Positions 1 through 15,200 of a stretch of 64,000 nucleotides of DNA are shown here, in pieces. The position numbers and the translations under genes are program-made. Location: assembly GCA_933228675.1 (NCBI GenBank), contig OW121743.1, positions 66,658,696-66,722,695 of the forward strand, in the 5' to 3' direction. Each line of letters starts with the position of its first letter. The first letter of the stretch is position 1. The notes below the pieces were generated by a model. The model was not told the DNA's origin, did not search any database, and saw nothing but the letters and a program-made list of their open reading frames with translations. Source of the stretch: Stomorhina lunata (taxonomy: Eukaryota; Arthropoda; Insecta; Diptera; Rhiniidae).

Positions 1-264
1 CACCTGCAAAACGCCTTTAACGAGCAGCATCGTTGGTTTTATTTGGGCTTCTCGAAGCGTGGTGGTATTGGTGATGCGGATATTTGTTTTTTCGAAAATC
101 AAAATGGTTTCTTTAATGTTGTTACGGACACCTACACCAGTCCGGATGGTAAATTTGTGCACAAGGATTATCAGCAGGATTGTGTGCTCTTTAAAATGGA
201 CGAATATACGTTGGCATTTAAGAGGAAATTTGATACTTGTGATCCATCCGATTTTCGAATGCAT
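1..264 (+). CDS. MOXD1-like exon 1 in window (partial, DOMON domain)
   Basis: The exon is open from the first base in frame 1. Residues WFYLGFSKRGGIGDADICFF, then QQDC and FKRKFDTCDPSDF, fit the second half of a DOMON domain as in dopamine beta-hydroxylase relatives. The exon ends GCAT|GTAAGT in phase 0, and the donor runs straight into a GT-rich microsatellite (266-299). Upstream exons or bases of this exon are outside the window. Confidence 0.93.
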
Positions 265-3200
265 GTAAGTGTTTTTGTGTGTGTATGTGTGTGTGTATGA
301 GTTAGAGCGGCTCAGTTTGAGAATGAACTTTAAGCAAAAAAAATATTTCCATTTTGTCGGATAAAAAAAAAATTATAAAAAATTTTTGATAAAAAAAATT
401 CCAACAGAAAATTTTTGATAGAGAAAAATTTCTACAGAAAATTTTTGATGGAAAAATTTTTAAAGAATATTTTTGATAGAAAGAAATTTCTATAGAAAAT
501 ATTCAATACAAAAAAAAATTTATAGAAAAAAATTTCTATAGAAAATGTTTGAAAGAAAAAAACGTATATAGGAAATTTTGACAGCAAATAAATTCTATTG
601 AAAATTTTTTAAGAAAAAAATTTGTTTAAGAAAAATATTTTAATAGAAAATTTTTGATAAGAAACAAATATTATAGAAAGATAGAAACAAATTTTTTTAG
701 AAAATTTTTGATAGAAAAAAATTTTTAATGAAAAGAAATTTATATAGAAAGTTTTTGGAAGAAAAAAATTTTTGATGGAAAAAAATTTCTTTAAAAACTT
801 TTTGATAGAAAAAAATTTCTATAGAAAATTTCTGATAGAAAGAAACTTCTATAGAAAATTTTTGATCACAAATAATTTCTATAGAAAATTTTTGATTAAA
901 AAAAAATTTCTATAGAAAATTTTTGATAGAAAAAAAATTCTATAGAAACTTTTTAATAGAAAAAAATTTCTATAGAAAATTTTTGATAGAAAAATTGTTT
1001 ATAGAAAATGTTTTAAAGAAAAATATTTCTATAGAAAATTTTTAAAGAACAAAATGTCTATAGAAAATTTTTGATAGGAAACAAATTCTATTGAAAGATG
1101 AAACAAAATTTTGTATAGAAAATTTTTGACAGAAAAAAATTTCTATAGAAAATTTTTGACAGAAAAAAATTTCTATAGAAAATTTTTGATTGAAAGAAAT
1201 TTCTATATAAAGTTTTTGTTAGAAAAAATTTCTTTAAAAAATTTTAGATAGAAAAAAAAATTCCGTAGAAAATTTTTTATGGAAACACATTTCTATCGAA
1301 AATTTTTGATATAATAAAATTCTATAGAAAGATAGAAAAAATTTCTACATAAAATTTTTGATGGAAAAAAATTTCTATAGAAAATAAATATTTGATGGAA
1401 AAAAATTTCTATAAAAACTTTTTGGTAGAAAAAAATGTCTTAAAAAATTCTAAATAGAAAGAAATTTCTATAAAAAATTTTTAATAAAAAAAAATTTCTG
1501 CAAAAAATTTCTATAGAAAATTTTTGATGGAAACAAATTTCTATCGAAAATTTTTGATAGAAAAAAATTTGTAATTTTTTTAAGAAAAAAATTTTTATAG
1601 AACAATTTTCTTAAAAAAATTATTTGTATCGAAAATTTTTGATCACAAAAAATTCTATAGAAAGAAAATTTTTAATAGAAAAAAATTTCTACAAATAATT
1701 TCTACCGAAAATTTTTGATAGAAAAAAATTTATATTGCTAATTTTTTAAAGAAAAAAATTTTTATAGAAAAATATTTAAAAACACAAAATTTCTATCGAA
1801 AATTTTTGATAGTAAAAAATTCTATAGAAAGATGGAAAAAAATTTGATAGGAAATTTTTGATAGAAAAAAATTTCTATAGAAAATAAATATTTGATGGAA
1901 AGAAAATTTCTATAAAAACTTTTTGGTAGAAAAAAATTTCTTTAAAAAATTCTTAATAGAAAGAAATTTCTATGGAAAACTTTTAATAAAAAAAAATTTT
2001 TTACAAAAAGTTTTTGAAAGAAATTTTTGATTTATTTTCTTGAGATTTATTGGAACAATACATATATTTGCTGTGAAATTTAAACAAACCAATTTAAACA
2101 AACCACTTCTATTCCCAAAAAACGCCGAAATAAAAAATACCTTAAATAAAATTTTATGAAAACTTGAAACGTTTTGTTTAAAACTTGTTTTTTTTATTTT
2201 TAATTATTGGAAAACTACAAATATTTGGTCTGAAATTGAAACAAACAAATAAATACCCCTTCTATTCCCAAAAAACGCCAAAATAAAAAACCATTTATAT
2301 AAAATTTAATGAAAACTTGAAAATTTTTTGTTCAAAACATGATTTATTTTATTGAGTTTTTTTTTGGAACATTACAAATATTTGGTTTAAAATTCAAACA
2401 AATAAATGAATACCCCTTCTATTCCGAAAAAACGCCAAAATAAAAATCACTAAAATTTATGAAAACTTGAAAATTTTTGTTTAAAATTTGATTTATTTAA
2501 GAATCGCAAATATTTGGTTTGAAATTTAAACAAATCAAGTTATACCCCATCTATTCCCAAAAAAAGCCAAAATAAAAAATCAATTAAATAAAATTTTATG
2601 AAAACTTGAAAATTTTTGTTCAAAATTTTATATATTTTATTAAGAATTGTTTAAGAATTACAAATATTTGATTTGAAATTCAAACAAAAAACGAATACCC
2701 CTTCTATTCCCAAAAAACGCTGAAATAAATGATCACTTATATAAAAATTCATGAAAACTTGATTGTTTTTCTTTAAATTTTAATTTATTTTATTGATATT
2801 TGTTAGAACATTACAAATATTTGATTTAAAATTAAAACAAATAAATTACAACCTCTTCTATTCCCAAAAAACGCCAAAATAAAAAATCACTTAAATAATA
2901 TTTTATGATAACTTAAAAATTTTTGTTTAAAATTTGTTTTATTTGTTTGAGAATTATTTAAGAATTACAAATATTTGGTTTCCATTTTTAACAAATGAAT
3001 ACACCTTCTATTCCCAAAAAACGCCAAAATAAAAAATCACTTAAAAAAAATTGTATCAAAAATTAAAATTTTTGTTTAAAATTTGTTTTATGTTATTCAG
3101 AATTATTTAAGAATTACAAGTATTTGATTTAAAATTTTCAAAATCTAGTAATACCCCCTTTATTCCCAAAAAACGCCAAATTCAAAAGACCTCAAGTGAT

Positions 3201-6200
3201 TTTTAAATTATTTTTTTTTGGCAAATTTTTATAAGTTTATCATTATTTTCATAAAATTTCACAAATTGTTGTTAGGAAATCGTTAAAATAGTGTCTAAGT
3301 ATTCCCAGAACGCTAAAATCAAAAAGCGTATAAATAAATCTTCATGAAAACTTGCAATTTTTTTAACTAAAATTTGTTTCCACTTAAAAATTTACAAAAA
3401 TTTCCCCCAGGCGCTAAATATTTTCTAAACAATTTCTTAAAACCAACCAAACTTCTTCATATTACGGTAGCTGGAGTCGGTCTATTTTGTGTTATTTATA
3501 TGGAATAAATGTGGCGGCTATGGTTATACAAAAAATATAATTTATAAGTGTTGTTGGTTATTTAATATAATTATTTGTATTTTTCCCTTCTTCTAGGAAG
3601 GCACCATGTACGTCATGTGGGCCAGAGGCGAAGTTGAATTGGAGCTAACAGATTATCAATTTCCATTTCCAAACGTGTCTTCACAAGAATCAGGCATTAA
3701 AATGATGCAATTACTGAGAGCAGATAAAATACTTATACCAGAAACGTGAGTAAATAAATGAATAAGCAAAAAAATAATAGGGATATGCACTAGAAATTAT
3801 AAAAGAAAAAAATATGATAACTTGAACTATGAACTATGATAACTTACCCCCAAAAAAATTCAAATTTATCAGCACCAAAAATATTTTCGAATGCTTTTGA
3901 ATTCCAGTGATTACCCTTATTATTGACTTCAGCTTTCACATATACATATATATACATGTTTCTATATATAAAACTATAAAACTTATTCAATTTTTTTTTT
4001 TTTTTTTAATTTTTTTTCTTTAATCTCCTTTTTACTACTTTTTTATGATATTTTTCATTTATTTCTTTCTCCATTCCTCCCCCAAATTAATTTCCATTTC
4101 ACTTGTCTCATTTGTTTTTGGGATTTTTCTATTTGCCCTTCCTCAATGCCTTCTCCCACCCGCCAGTGACCTTAAGCACATCGAAGTAACACTTGATGAA
4201 GTGGCGGTGCCAGTGAAAGAAACCACTTATTGGTGTCATATACAAAAACTCGATGACTTTCTCCAGCAGAAACATCATATTGTACAATTTGAGCCATTGA
4301 TTACAACACCCGGCATCATTCATCACATGGAGGTATTTCACTGTGAAACGGATTGGAATGTCGAGATACCCCTGTACAATGGTGACTGCGAGCAATTGCC
4401 GGCCGAGGCAAAAGTCTGCTCAAAAGTCATTGCCTTGTGGGCGATGGGAGCGAGTACGTTTACGTATCCACCTGAAACTGGTTTGCCCATTGGAGGCAAA
4501 TCATACAATCCCTATATACGTTTAGAGGTGCACTTTAATAATCCTGAACTAGAGAAAGGTGGGTATAAGCTTGTCTACATGGTTTCACATATGTACGAAT
4601 GTAACTGAGCTGTCAAATAAGATTTATGTTAACGTTAGATGTATGAGTGAACTGACATACATAGAAAGACGCACACTATTTTAAGTGAACAAAAACAAAA
4701 TGGACATGAACATGGACATGGGAGTTGAAAGCCAATTTAGTTGGAATATTCAGCAAAATGAAAAGAAAATTGGAGGAGAGTTGAAACAATAAAAAATGTA
4801 TTGGTTGGGGGGCAAAGTAATTTACCATCGAAAATTGTTATGTCATCATTTTCTTGATATAATAATGATGGCGAAAGAGTTTCTTATATAGGAAATGATG
4901 ACGATAGGAAGAGTGTTTCTATATAGAAACTGACGACGTGAATCTGTATAGAAAGCGATGATGATAGGAAGAGTGTTTCTATATAGAAAATGATGACGTT
5001 AGGAAGAGTGTTTCTATATAGAAAATGATGACGTTAGGAAGAGTGTTTCTATATAGAAAATGATGACGTTAGGAAGAGTGTTTCTAAACAGAAAATGATG
5101 ACATTAGGAAGAGTGTTTCTATATAGAAAATGATGACGTTAGGAAGAGTGTATATATAGAAAATGATGACGTTAGGAAGAGTGTTTCTATATAGAAAATG
5201 ATGACGATAGGAAGAGTGTTTCTATATAGAAAATGATGACGTTAGGAAGAGTGTTTCTATATAGAAAATGATGACGTTAGGAAGAGTGTTTCTATATAGA
5301 AAATGATGACGTTAGGAAGAGTGTTTCTATATAGAAAATGATGACGTTAGGAAGAGTGTTTCTATATAGAAAATGATGACGTTAGGAAGAGTGTTTCTAT
5401 ATAGAAAATGATGACGTTAGGAAGAGTGTTTCTATATAGAAAATGATGACGTTAGGAAGAGTGTTTCTATATAGAAAATGATGACGTTAGGAAGAGTGTT
5501 TCTATATAGAAAATGATGACGTTCGGAGGAGTATTTCTATATAGAAAATGATGACGTTAGGAAGAGTGTTTCTATATAGGAAATGATGACGTTAGGAAGA
5601 GTGTTTCTATATAGAAAATGATGACGTTAGGAAGAGTGTTTCTATATAGAAAATGATGACGTTAGGAAGAGTGTTTCTATATAGAAAATGATGACGTTAG
5701 GAAGAGTGTTTCTATATAGAAAATGATGACGTTAGGAAGAGTGTTTCTAAACAGAAAATGATGACATTAGGAAGAGTGTTTCTATATAGAAAATGATGAC
5801 GTTAGGAAGAGTGTTTATATAGAAAATGATGACGTTAGGAAGAGTGTTTCTATATAGAAAATGATGACGTTAGGAAGAGTGTTTCTATATAGAAAATGTT
5901 GACGTTAGGAAGAGTGTTTCTACATAGAAAATGATGACGTTAGGAAGGGTGTTTCTATATAGAAAATGATGACGTTAGGAAGAATGTTTCTTTATAGAAA
6001 ATGATGACGTTAGGAAGAGTGTTTCTATATAGAAAATGATGACGTTAGGAAGAGTGTTTCTATACAGAAAATGATGACGGTAGGAAGAGTGTTTCTAAAA
6101 AAAAATGATGACGTTAGGAAGAGTGTTTATATAGAAAATGATGACGTTAGGAAGAGTGTTTCTATATAGAAAATGATGACGTTAGGAAGAGTGTTTCTAT

Positions 6201-9200
6201 ATAGGAAATGATGACGTTAGGAAGAGTGTTTCTATATAGAAAATGATGACGTTAGGAAGAGTGTTTCTATATAGAAAATGATGTCGTTTGGAAGAGTGAT
6301 GACGATAGGAATGAAAATTTAAAAAATCGTATACAAATTAAGCTAAATAATTAAGCTTGACCTAAACTATGACTACATCGATATTACTTCTTTTCCCCTA
6401 CCAATTCCAATAAAGAACTCAAATTTACTCATGCCACTTAGCGTTTGACATACAAGACTCAAAGAACACACACAAACTTTCGCATATGCAACAAAATGCT
6501 GCAATAAATTGAGCTTTCAACCCCTTTTGAAAAACAATATTTCTAGATTAAAGATGTTCGACCAAATGAAAACAAATCATCATCATTATTTTTACTTTTG
6601 TATATTTTATCACTCCTTCCTTTTTTTGGGAAGATTTAAATAAAGTGTTTAAATTTCATTGCTGAATACTTCTTTCATTTTTCAACACAATATAGGTCAT
6701 GTCGACAGTTCAGGTTTGCGCATTAAAATGGTCTCACAGCTGAGGCAATTTGATGCTGGCGTCATGGAATTGGGACTTGAATACACGGACAAAATGGCCA
6801 TACCACCGGGTCAGGTTGCATTTCCGTTAAGTGGTTATTGTATAGCTGAGTGTACAGAAATGGTGAGTAAACCTGAAGCCCTTTTTTGAAAAGCTGCCTT
6901 AAAATTGCTCTTAATGATAGGAAAATGTTAAAAAAAAGGCCAAAAGGAAAAAATGTTAGTCATTTATTTAAATTTATTTTATTTTGTATTTTGTATTCAA
7001 AACAAATCTTTTTTATATTATAACAATATCCGAAAAGCTTAAATTGTTATCAAATTTCGTTAACAATAAATTGCCTTGATTTAGTTATATTTCATTTTTT
7101 AATAACCACCAGAAAATACCAGAGTGTCAAAACCAATCACTTTTTTATTTATTTATTTTTCTATAGAATTTTCATTTAACAATATTTCATATATTTTTTT
7201 TTTTTTATAGCGTCTGCCTTTTGTATCTTTCGTGTTCAATTTAACATGAAATACATAAATTCTTTTATATTGAAAAATGTTTACCGTCCCTTTTCTACTT
7301 CCTATATACTTTTAACAACTTAAAATCTTTATATTGAAAACTTCCAGGCATTTCCTCCCACTGGCATTGTCGTCTTTGGCTCACAATTACACACACATTT
7401 ACGTGGCGTACGGATATTGACGCGACATTTTCGTGGCACCGAAGAATTGCGAGAATTGAACCGTGATGATTATTATTCGCATCATTTTCAGGAGATGAGA
7501 AATTTGCATTATAAACCACGTGTATTACCGGTAAGATTTAAATTCACTTCTTTTGCATTTTCTTCTTTATTCGCACGTATCTCCTCAGTTACTTATTGTC
7601 ACTTGAGGTAGTGGAAATAAACTTGTTATTATTTGTATATAGAGATAAATATATTTTAAGAATTTTTTTGTATGAATAGTATATAGGTAAGAATATTGAC
7701 TATTTCTACACCATTTTGAGAAATTTATAATCAGCGGTCCGTAACAAAAATAACCGGCAAAGTTGCCGTTTTGAATATTATAACCAAAATTCACATTTTT
7801 TCAAGGTGTAGTCCTTATGTTTTTTTTATTCCTTTTATTAAATATTATAATATTAAATTTTTATCAAAAATTTTTTAGAAAATTTGTTTATCAAAAATAT
7901 TCTCTAGAAAATTTTTTGATCAAAAATTTTTCTATAGAAAATTTTTTGATCAAAAATTTTTCTATAGAAAAATTTTTTTATCGAAAATTTTTCTAAAGAA
8001 AAATTTTTTTATCGAAAATTTTTCTATAGAACAATTTTTTTTGTCGAAAATTTTTCTATAGAAAAATTTTTTTATCGAAAATTTTTCTATAGAAAAATTT
8101 TTGTATCGAAAATTTTTCTATAGAAAAATTTTTTTATCGAAAATTTTTCCATAGAAAAATTTTTTTATAGAAAAATTTTTTTATCGAAAATTTTTCTATA
8201 GAAAATTTTTTTTATCGAAAATTTTTCTATAGAAAAATTTTTTTATCGAAAATTTTTCTATAGAAAAATTTTTTATCGAAAATTTTTCTATAGAAAAATT
8301 TTTTATCGAAAATTTTTCTATAGAAAAATTTTTTTATCGAAAATTTCTCTATAGAAAAACTTTTTTTATCGAAAATTTTTCTACAGAAAATTATTTTTAT
8401 CGAAAATTTTTCTATAGAAAAATTTTTTTATCAATAATTTTTCTATAGAAAAATTTTTTTATCGAAAATTTTTCTATAGAAAAATTTTTTTATCGAAAAT
8501 TTTTCTAAAGAAGAAGAATTTTTCTATAGAAAAATTTTTTTATCGAAAACTTTTTTATTGAAAATTTTTCTATAGAAAATTTTTTTTTTTTATCGAAAAT
8601 TGGTCTATGCCATTTTTCTATACCATCCGACTTTGCTTACATCCAAATCCCAACTTAATGCTTTTAATACTCATTTTCACGAGTTTGATTTATGATTGTG
8701 ATATTTACGAGAATTTCAAAGAATGTTTGGCTTCCGGGAGTATGGGCTGCCTACGCCTGCTTATGATTATGTTTATATACTGGACCCATAAATATTTATT
8801 TAGAAAATGTAGTATTAAAATAGTAAAACAAAGCTTTTTGAGGGCTTAGCAAAGTACTGTCTTGGCTTGAAGTAAACTGCTCACGGATTTCTGCCTATCG
8901 ATAAAAAATGGAGATATTTATCCAACTTTGCCAGCTCCCATTCTCTAAAGTAAAGCCATTGCAGTAGGCAATATTCTTCTCAACCTTTCGGAAATGGTGT
9001 AATGCACTTTTAAGGAAATTGTAGTACTACATATATTATCTTAATACTTTTTACAGACTTATTTCTGATGACGATAAGAAGAGTAAGAGCAAAAGGAAAT
9101 GTATACAGGAAAAATGTTTATATGGATACTTAATACACGCAAACATGCATAAAATGCATGCTTCTATTTTTACTCAACAGTTCCGAGAATGAGTTCCGTT

Positions 9201-12200
9201 TTACTTTTCCTTTAAGATTTTTAAAGAATTTTTTTGAAAAAAAATGTTCAAAAATAGAGAAGGACTTTCAAGACTTTCTCAGCGTCACATATTGATGTAT
9301 AATATTATCAGCATTTAAGGATTTCGAATTTTTTAGGCAGGCTTCACACTTACTTAAATGGCCTATAGCTACAAACTGTTTAGGTCAAATGCCTGCATAT
9401 TTCAGAAGTTACAATAGATTTTCTTCTACTTAGTCTTTCCGGCGAATTTACAATAAAAATAAGAAATTTTTGAAAAACTTCCTATAAAAATAAGAAATTT
9501 TTAAAAAATTTCCTATAAAAATAAGAAATTTTTAAAAAATTTCCTATAAAAATAAGAAATTTTTAAAAAATTTCCTATAAAAATAAGAAATGTTTAAAAA
9601 GTTTCCTATAAAAATAAGAAAATTTTAAAAAATTTCCTATAAAAATAAGAAATTTTTAAAAAATTTCCTATAAAAATAAGAAATTTTTAAAAAATTTCCT
9701 ATAAAAATAAGAAATTTTTAAAAAAATTCCTATAAAAATAAGAAATTTTTAAAAAAATTCCTATAAAAATAAGAAATTTTTTAAAAATTTCCTATAAAAA
9801 TAAGAAATTTTTGAAAAATTTTCTATAAAAATAGGAAATGTTTGAAAATTTTCCTATAAAAATAGGAAATTTTTGAAAATTTTCCTATAAAGGTAGGAAA
9901 TTTTTGAAAATTTTGCTATAAAATTTTTTAAAAAAATTCCTATAAAAATAGGAAATTTTTGAAAAACTCCTATAAAAATAGGAAACTTTTAAAAAAATTC
10001 CTATAAAAATAGGAAATTTTTGAAAAATTTTCTTTAAAAAAGGAAATTTTTGAAAAATTTCCTATAAGAAATTTTAAAAAAAAAAAATACTATAAAAATT
10101 TTTTTTTGAAAAATTTCCTATACAAATAAGAAATTTTAAAAAATTTTCCTATAAAAATAAGAAATTTTTAAAAAAATTTCCTGTAAAAATAAAAAATTAA
10201 AAAAAAATTTCCTATAAAAATAGGAAATTTTTAAAAAATTTCCTATAAAAAAAATAAATTTTTGAAAAATTTCCTATAAAAATAGGAAATTTTTTAAAAA
10301 TTTCCTATAAAAATAGGAAATTTTTGAAAAATTTTCTACAAAAATAGGAAATATTTGAAAAATTTCTTATAAAAATAGGAAATTTTTGAAAAATTTTCTA
10401 TAAATATAAAAAAATTTTGAAAAATTTGTTATAAAAATAGGAAATTTTTGAAAAATTTCTTTTATAAAATAGGAAATTTCTGAAAAATTTCCTTTAGAAA
10501 ATAAGAAATTTTTGAAAAATTTCCTTTAAAAAATAAGAAATTTTTGAAAAATTTCCTTTAAAAAATAGGAAATTTTTGAAAAATTTCCTTTAAAAAATAG
10601 GAAATTTTTGAAAGTTTCCTTTAAAAAATAGGAATTTTTAAAAAAATTTCCTTTAAAAAATAGGAAATTTTTGAAAAATTTCCTTTTAAAATAGGAAATT
10701 TTCGAAAAATTTTGTTTAAAAATAGGAAATTTTCGAAAAATTTCGTTTAAAAAATAGGAAACGTTTGAAAAATTTCCTTTAAAAAATAGGAAATTGTTGA
10801 AAAATTTCCTAGAAAAATAGGAAATTTTTGAAAAATTTCCTAGAAAAGTAGGAAATTTTTAAAAAATTTCCTAGAAAAATAGGAAATTTTTGAAAAATTT
10901 CCCAGAAAAATAGGAAATTTTTGAAAAATTTCCTAGACAAATAGGAAATTTTTTAAAAATTTCCTTTAAAAAATAGGAAATTTTTTAAAAATTTCCTTTA
11001 AAAATAGAAAATTTTTTAAAAATTTCCTTTAAAAAATAAGAACTTTTTAAAAAATTTCCTTAAAAAATAGGAAATTTTTGAAAATTTTACTTTAAAAAAT
11101 AGGAAATTTTTGAAAAATTTCCTTTAAAAAATAGGAAATTTTTGAAAAATTTCCTAGAAAAATATGAAATTTTTGAAAATTTTCCTAGAAAAATAGGAAA
11201 TTTTTTAAAAATTTCCTTTAAAAAATAAGAAATTTTTAAAAAATTTCCTTTAAAAATAGGAAATTTTTAAAAAATTTCCTTTAAAAAATAGGAAATTTTT
11301 TGAAAAATTTCCTTTAAAAAATAGGAAATTTTTGAAAAATTTCCTTTAAAAAATAGGAAATTTTTGAAAAATTTCCTTTAAAAAATAGGAAATTTTTGAA
11401 AAATTTCCTTTAAAAAAAAAGAAAGTTTTGAAAAATTTCCTTTAAAAAATAGGAAATTTTTGAAAAAAGTCTTTTAAAAAAAAGGAAATTTTTAAAAAAA
11501 TTTCCTATAAAAATAAGAAATTTTTATAAATCTTCTATAATGATAAGAGTTTTTTGAAATAATATCCCATAAAAATAAGAAACTTGTGAAAAATTTCCTA
11601 TAAAAATAGGAAATTTTTGAAAAATTCCTATTAAAATGGAAAATTTTTAAAAAATTTCCTATGCAAAATAATAAATTTTTGAAAGTTTTGGAAAATTTCG
11701 TATAAAAATTGGAATTTGAAAAAGAAATTTTCTAAAAAAAATAGGATAAGCTGTGTCTGAAACAGTAAATGCATTTATTTTTTTTTTTTTTTTTTTTATA
11801 TAATACTTTTAGTATTTTTGGACCATCTCTTAAGCATCGACGTCCTACTTATACAGTGTTTTATACGATTAAAAATGAAAGTAGTTTTTGCTGTAGAAGA
11901 TTATTTAGCATTTTTCTTGGATTTATAAGTGCTATGATATAAATAATATACCCTGTAGGGTATAGTCATTTCCTCGGATATCAGTGGTATGACAACATGC
12001 AAGTGAACGACTGAGTAGATGTATTCCCCAGTCAATGAAACTTAAAATAAATAACATGAGTTTACACTTTCAAAGATTTAGTTGCATTTTCTTTTTTCAT
12101 TACACTTAAATGCAAACACATGCCATGGCAAATGCACATGAAAAATACAGGAAAAATACTTAACACTAACACTCATATATAAATATTTACACAAAAACTC

Positions 12201-15200
12201 ATTTGCTTGTATTAAATGCATGTGTATTATTCTTATATTTATATATACAACAATGTAAGAATATAATCCTAACATACATTTTTAAACACTTTTTTTAAGT
12301 TAATGACATTACAAAATGTGTCAAGGTTAGAGAAAATTTTAAAACGCAAGTTGGGAATAAAATTTATTTAATTCACTTTTATTTTCATTACATTTTATGT
12401 TTATTTTACTTTTTCCTTTCTGCTTCTAAGCAGCTTTAAGTCTTTTAGTCTAAAGCTTAGAACGAAAATAATTTTTTGTTTTAAATTTTATTTAAATTTA
12501 TTTTCTAAACATTTTAAGCATGAAATGAATATTGCAGTTATTTTTACATTTTCACGATTTTCTTTTTTCAATTTTCCAGGGAGATGCTTTGGTTACAACC
12601 TGCTATTATAATACCATCGGTTACGATAATGCTACGCTTGGTGGCTTTTCCATTAGCGATGAGATGTGTGTTAATTATATGCACTATTATCCTGCTACAA
12701 AATTGGAAGTTTGCAAGAGTTCAGTCTCGGAAGATACTTTGGAAAATTACTTCATTTACATGAAAAAGTAAGTTACAAAATTTTTATTTTTTTTTCGGGG
12801 TTTCTCTTTTGCTGTTTTCATTTATGTCATGCTTTCACTTATGTATAAAAGTGAAGGATTTTATTTAAATTGCAAAAATCTTGATGTAGTTTTAAAAACA
12901 AACTGTTAAATTTTGGAAAATTTCAAGTTTTTGGTATAAATTAATTCATGATGGCTTCGGTTTTTTGTTCCTGTTCACTGAAAATGCCAGCTGTCTGCCT
13001 GACAAGACAAGTTTTTACTATCAAAACTTTATTTTTTGTTATTTATCTTTGTTTAAGAGTTTGACGATGAAAATTTAAGCATAAGTTTAAAAAGAGTTTT
13101 GGGTGACGTTAAATCTTGTTAAATGGATAATGTTGCAAATTTGAGGAAAACACTTAACTAAATTTGTATGTCCTATACCACCATAGATGAAAAGGTTATT
13201 GTAAGTTTGTGCTGATACGTTACATAGAAACATTTGTCTAAGACCTTTTTAACATACCATTAGGCTTAGAATAACTTTCTGAGTCGATTTAGCGATGTCA
13301 GTCCATCCGTCCGTCTGGCTGGCTGGACCCCCATGTAAACCATGTAATCAAAGTACATGTAGCAATTCTAAAGATAATTTGATAATTTCTTTTGGTATAG
13401 CTATTGAAATTCGTCAAAATTGGTTCATTATTTATCGAACCTACCATAGGTCCCAATTCCCGGAATTTATATTTTGATCAAAATATCAATATTTCTTTAT
13501 GAAATTTAAAACAAATACTGACTATATAAACCAAACTAAAAAAATTCTACAACTTTTGTCAATCTTTTGAAAAAATCGAAATTTAGTAAAGAAAAAAGTA
13601 AGGAATATAGCTTGTAATTAAAAACATTGCATACCTTCAGGCTTAACTTTTTAATCAAATTGAAGTTTTTATACCCTTCACCACCATAGATGGAAAGGGT
13701 ATTATAAGTTTGTGCTGATGTTTGTAACGCATAGAAATATTTGTCTTAGACCCACCTTTTAGTATACCAATAGACTTAGAATCACTTTCTGAGTCGATTT
13801 AGCGATGTCCGTCCGTCCGTCTGGCTGGCTGGACCCCCATGTAAACCTTGTAATCAAACTACAGGTCGCAATTCTAAAGATAATTTGATGAAATTAGGCA
13901 CAGATAATGATGATGGAACCTTGGCTATCGAAATTGGTCAAAATCGGTCCATTATTTATGGTACCTCCCATAGGTCCCACTTCCCGGAATTGCTATATTG
14001 GCCACAAATATCAATAGTTTTTCATGAAATTTAAAACAAATACTGACTATGTGAACCTAAATCACTGTACCAAATTTCGTTGAAATCGGTCCACATTTGA
14101 CCATAGCTCCCATACAAACTCTTCTTTAAAAACGCACTAAATGAGACAAAAAATCACTAAAACGCTCGTAAATCTAAAGATAATGAAAATTTTGAGTTTA
14201 TTTTTTGCATACATAATTTTTGTAACAACTGTAATCAATTTGCCAAATTTCGAGATAATCGGTCCACATTTGACCCTAGCTCTCATATAAGTCCAAATGA
14301 CGGAAACAGGTTGAATATATACGTTTTGAGAAAATAGCAAATATTTGTCTTTATACAGGAAAAATAAAACCTTTGACCTTAGTGGTGAAGGGTATCGTAT
14401 GGTCGGCTTGACCGACTATAGCGCTTTCTTACTTGTTAATCCTAACATTAGTTTAAATTATATTATCTTGAGATTTACGAATTTACGGCGTTTTACGAAA
14501 TTACGGATTTCAATAGAAATTAGTAGAGTTCTTTCGTGGATCAACTAATAGGCATGTGACGAATTCCACTAAATTTTATTGAGAAGTTCGCCATATTCAT
14601 TGAGAATAAAAACACATAAAAAACAAGTAAGAAAGTGCTATATTCGGTCAAGCCCGACCATACGATTCCCTTCACCAATATGGTAAAAGGTGTTCTTTTT
14701 CTTGTATAAAGACAAATATTTGCTAAATTTTGCCATCATACAAACATTTGCTCAAAACTTATATATTTAAGCTGCTTCCGTCATTTTGACTTATATGGGG
14801 GCTAGGGTCAAATGTGGACCGATTACCTTAAAATTTAGCAAATTTATTACACTTTATACAAAAATTACGTATGCGAAAAATAAACTCAAAATTCTCATTA
14901 CCTTCAGATTTATGAGCGTTTTTTTTAATTGGTTTTCGTCTCATTTAGTGCGTTTTGACAAAAGAGTTTGTAAGGGAGCTATTGAAAAATGTGCCCCGAT
15001 TTTAACGAAATTTGGTAGAGTGATTAAGGTTAACATAAGAAGTATTCCATTTAAATTTCAAAATATTGATATTTGTGGCCAATATATCAATTCCGGGAAG
15101 TGGGACCTATAGGAGGTACCGTAAATAATGGACCGATTTTGACGAATTTCAATAGCCATGGTCCCACTATCAAAAAAATGACCTGTGCCAAATTTCATTA

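Noticed and set aside
4559..4608. Exon 3 reading on to the stop at 4606 as a shorter isoform
   Set aside because: AAAG|GTGGGT is a good donor, the next exon matches in phase, and the family sequence continues there; the read-through tail has no family similarity.
8607..8849. 80-codon open frame in intron 5
   Set aside because: Lies within an intron of the host gene between two arrays and shows no family features.
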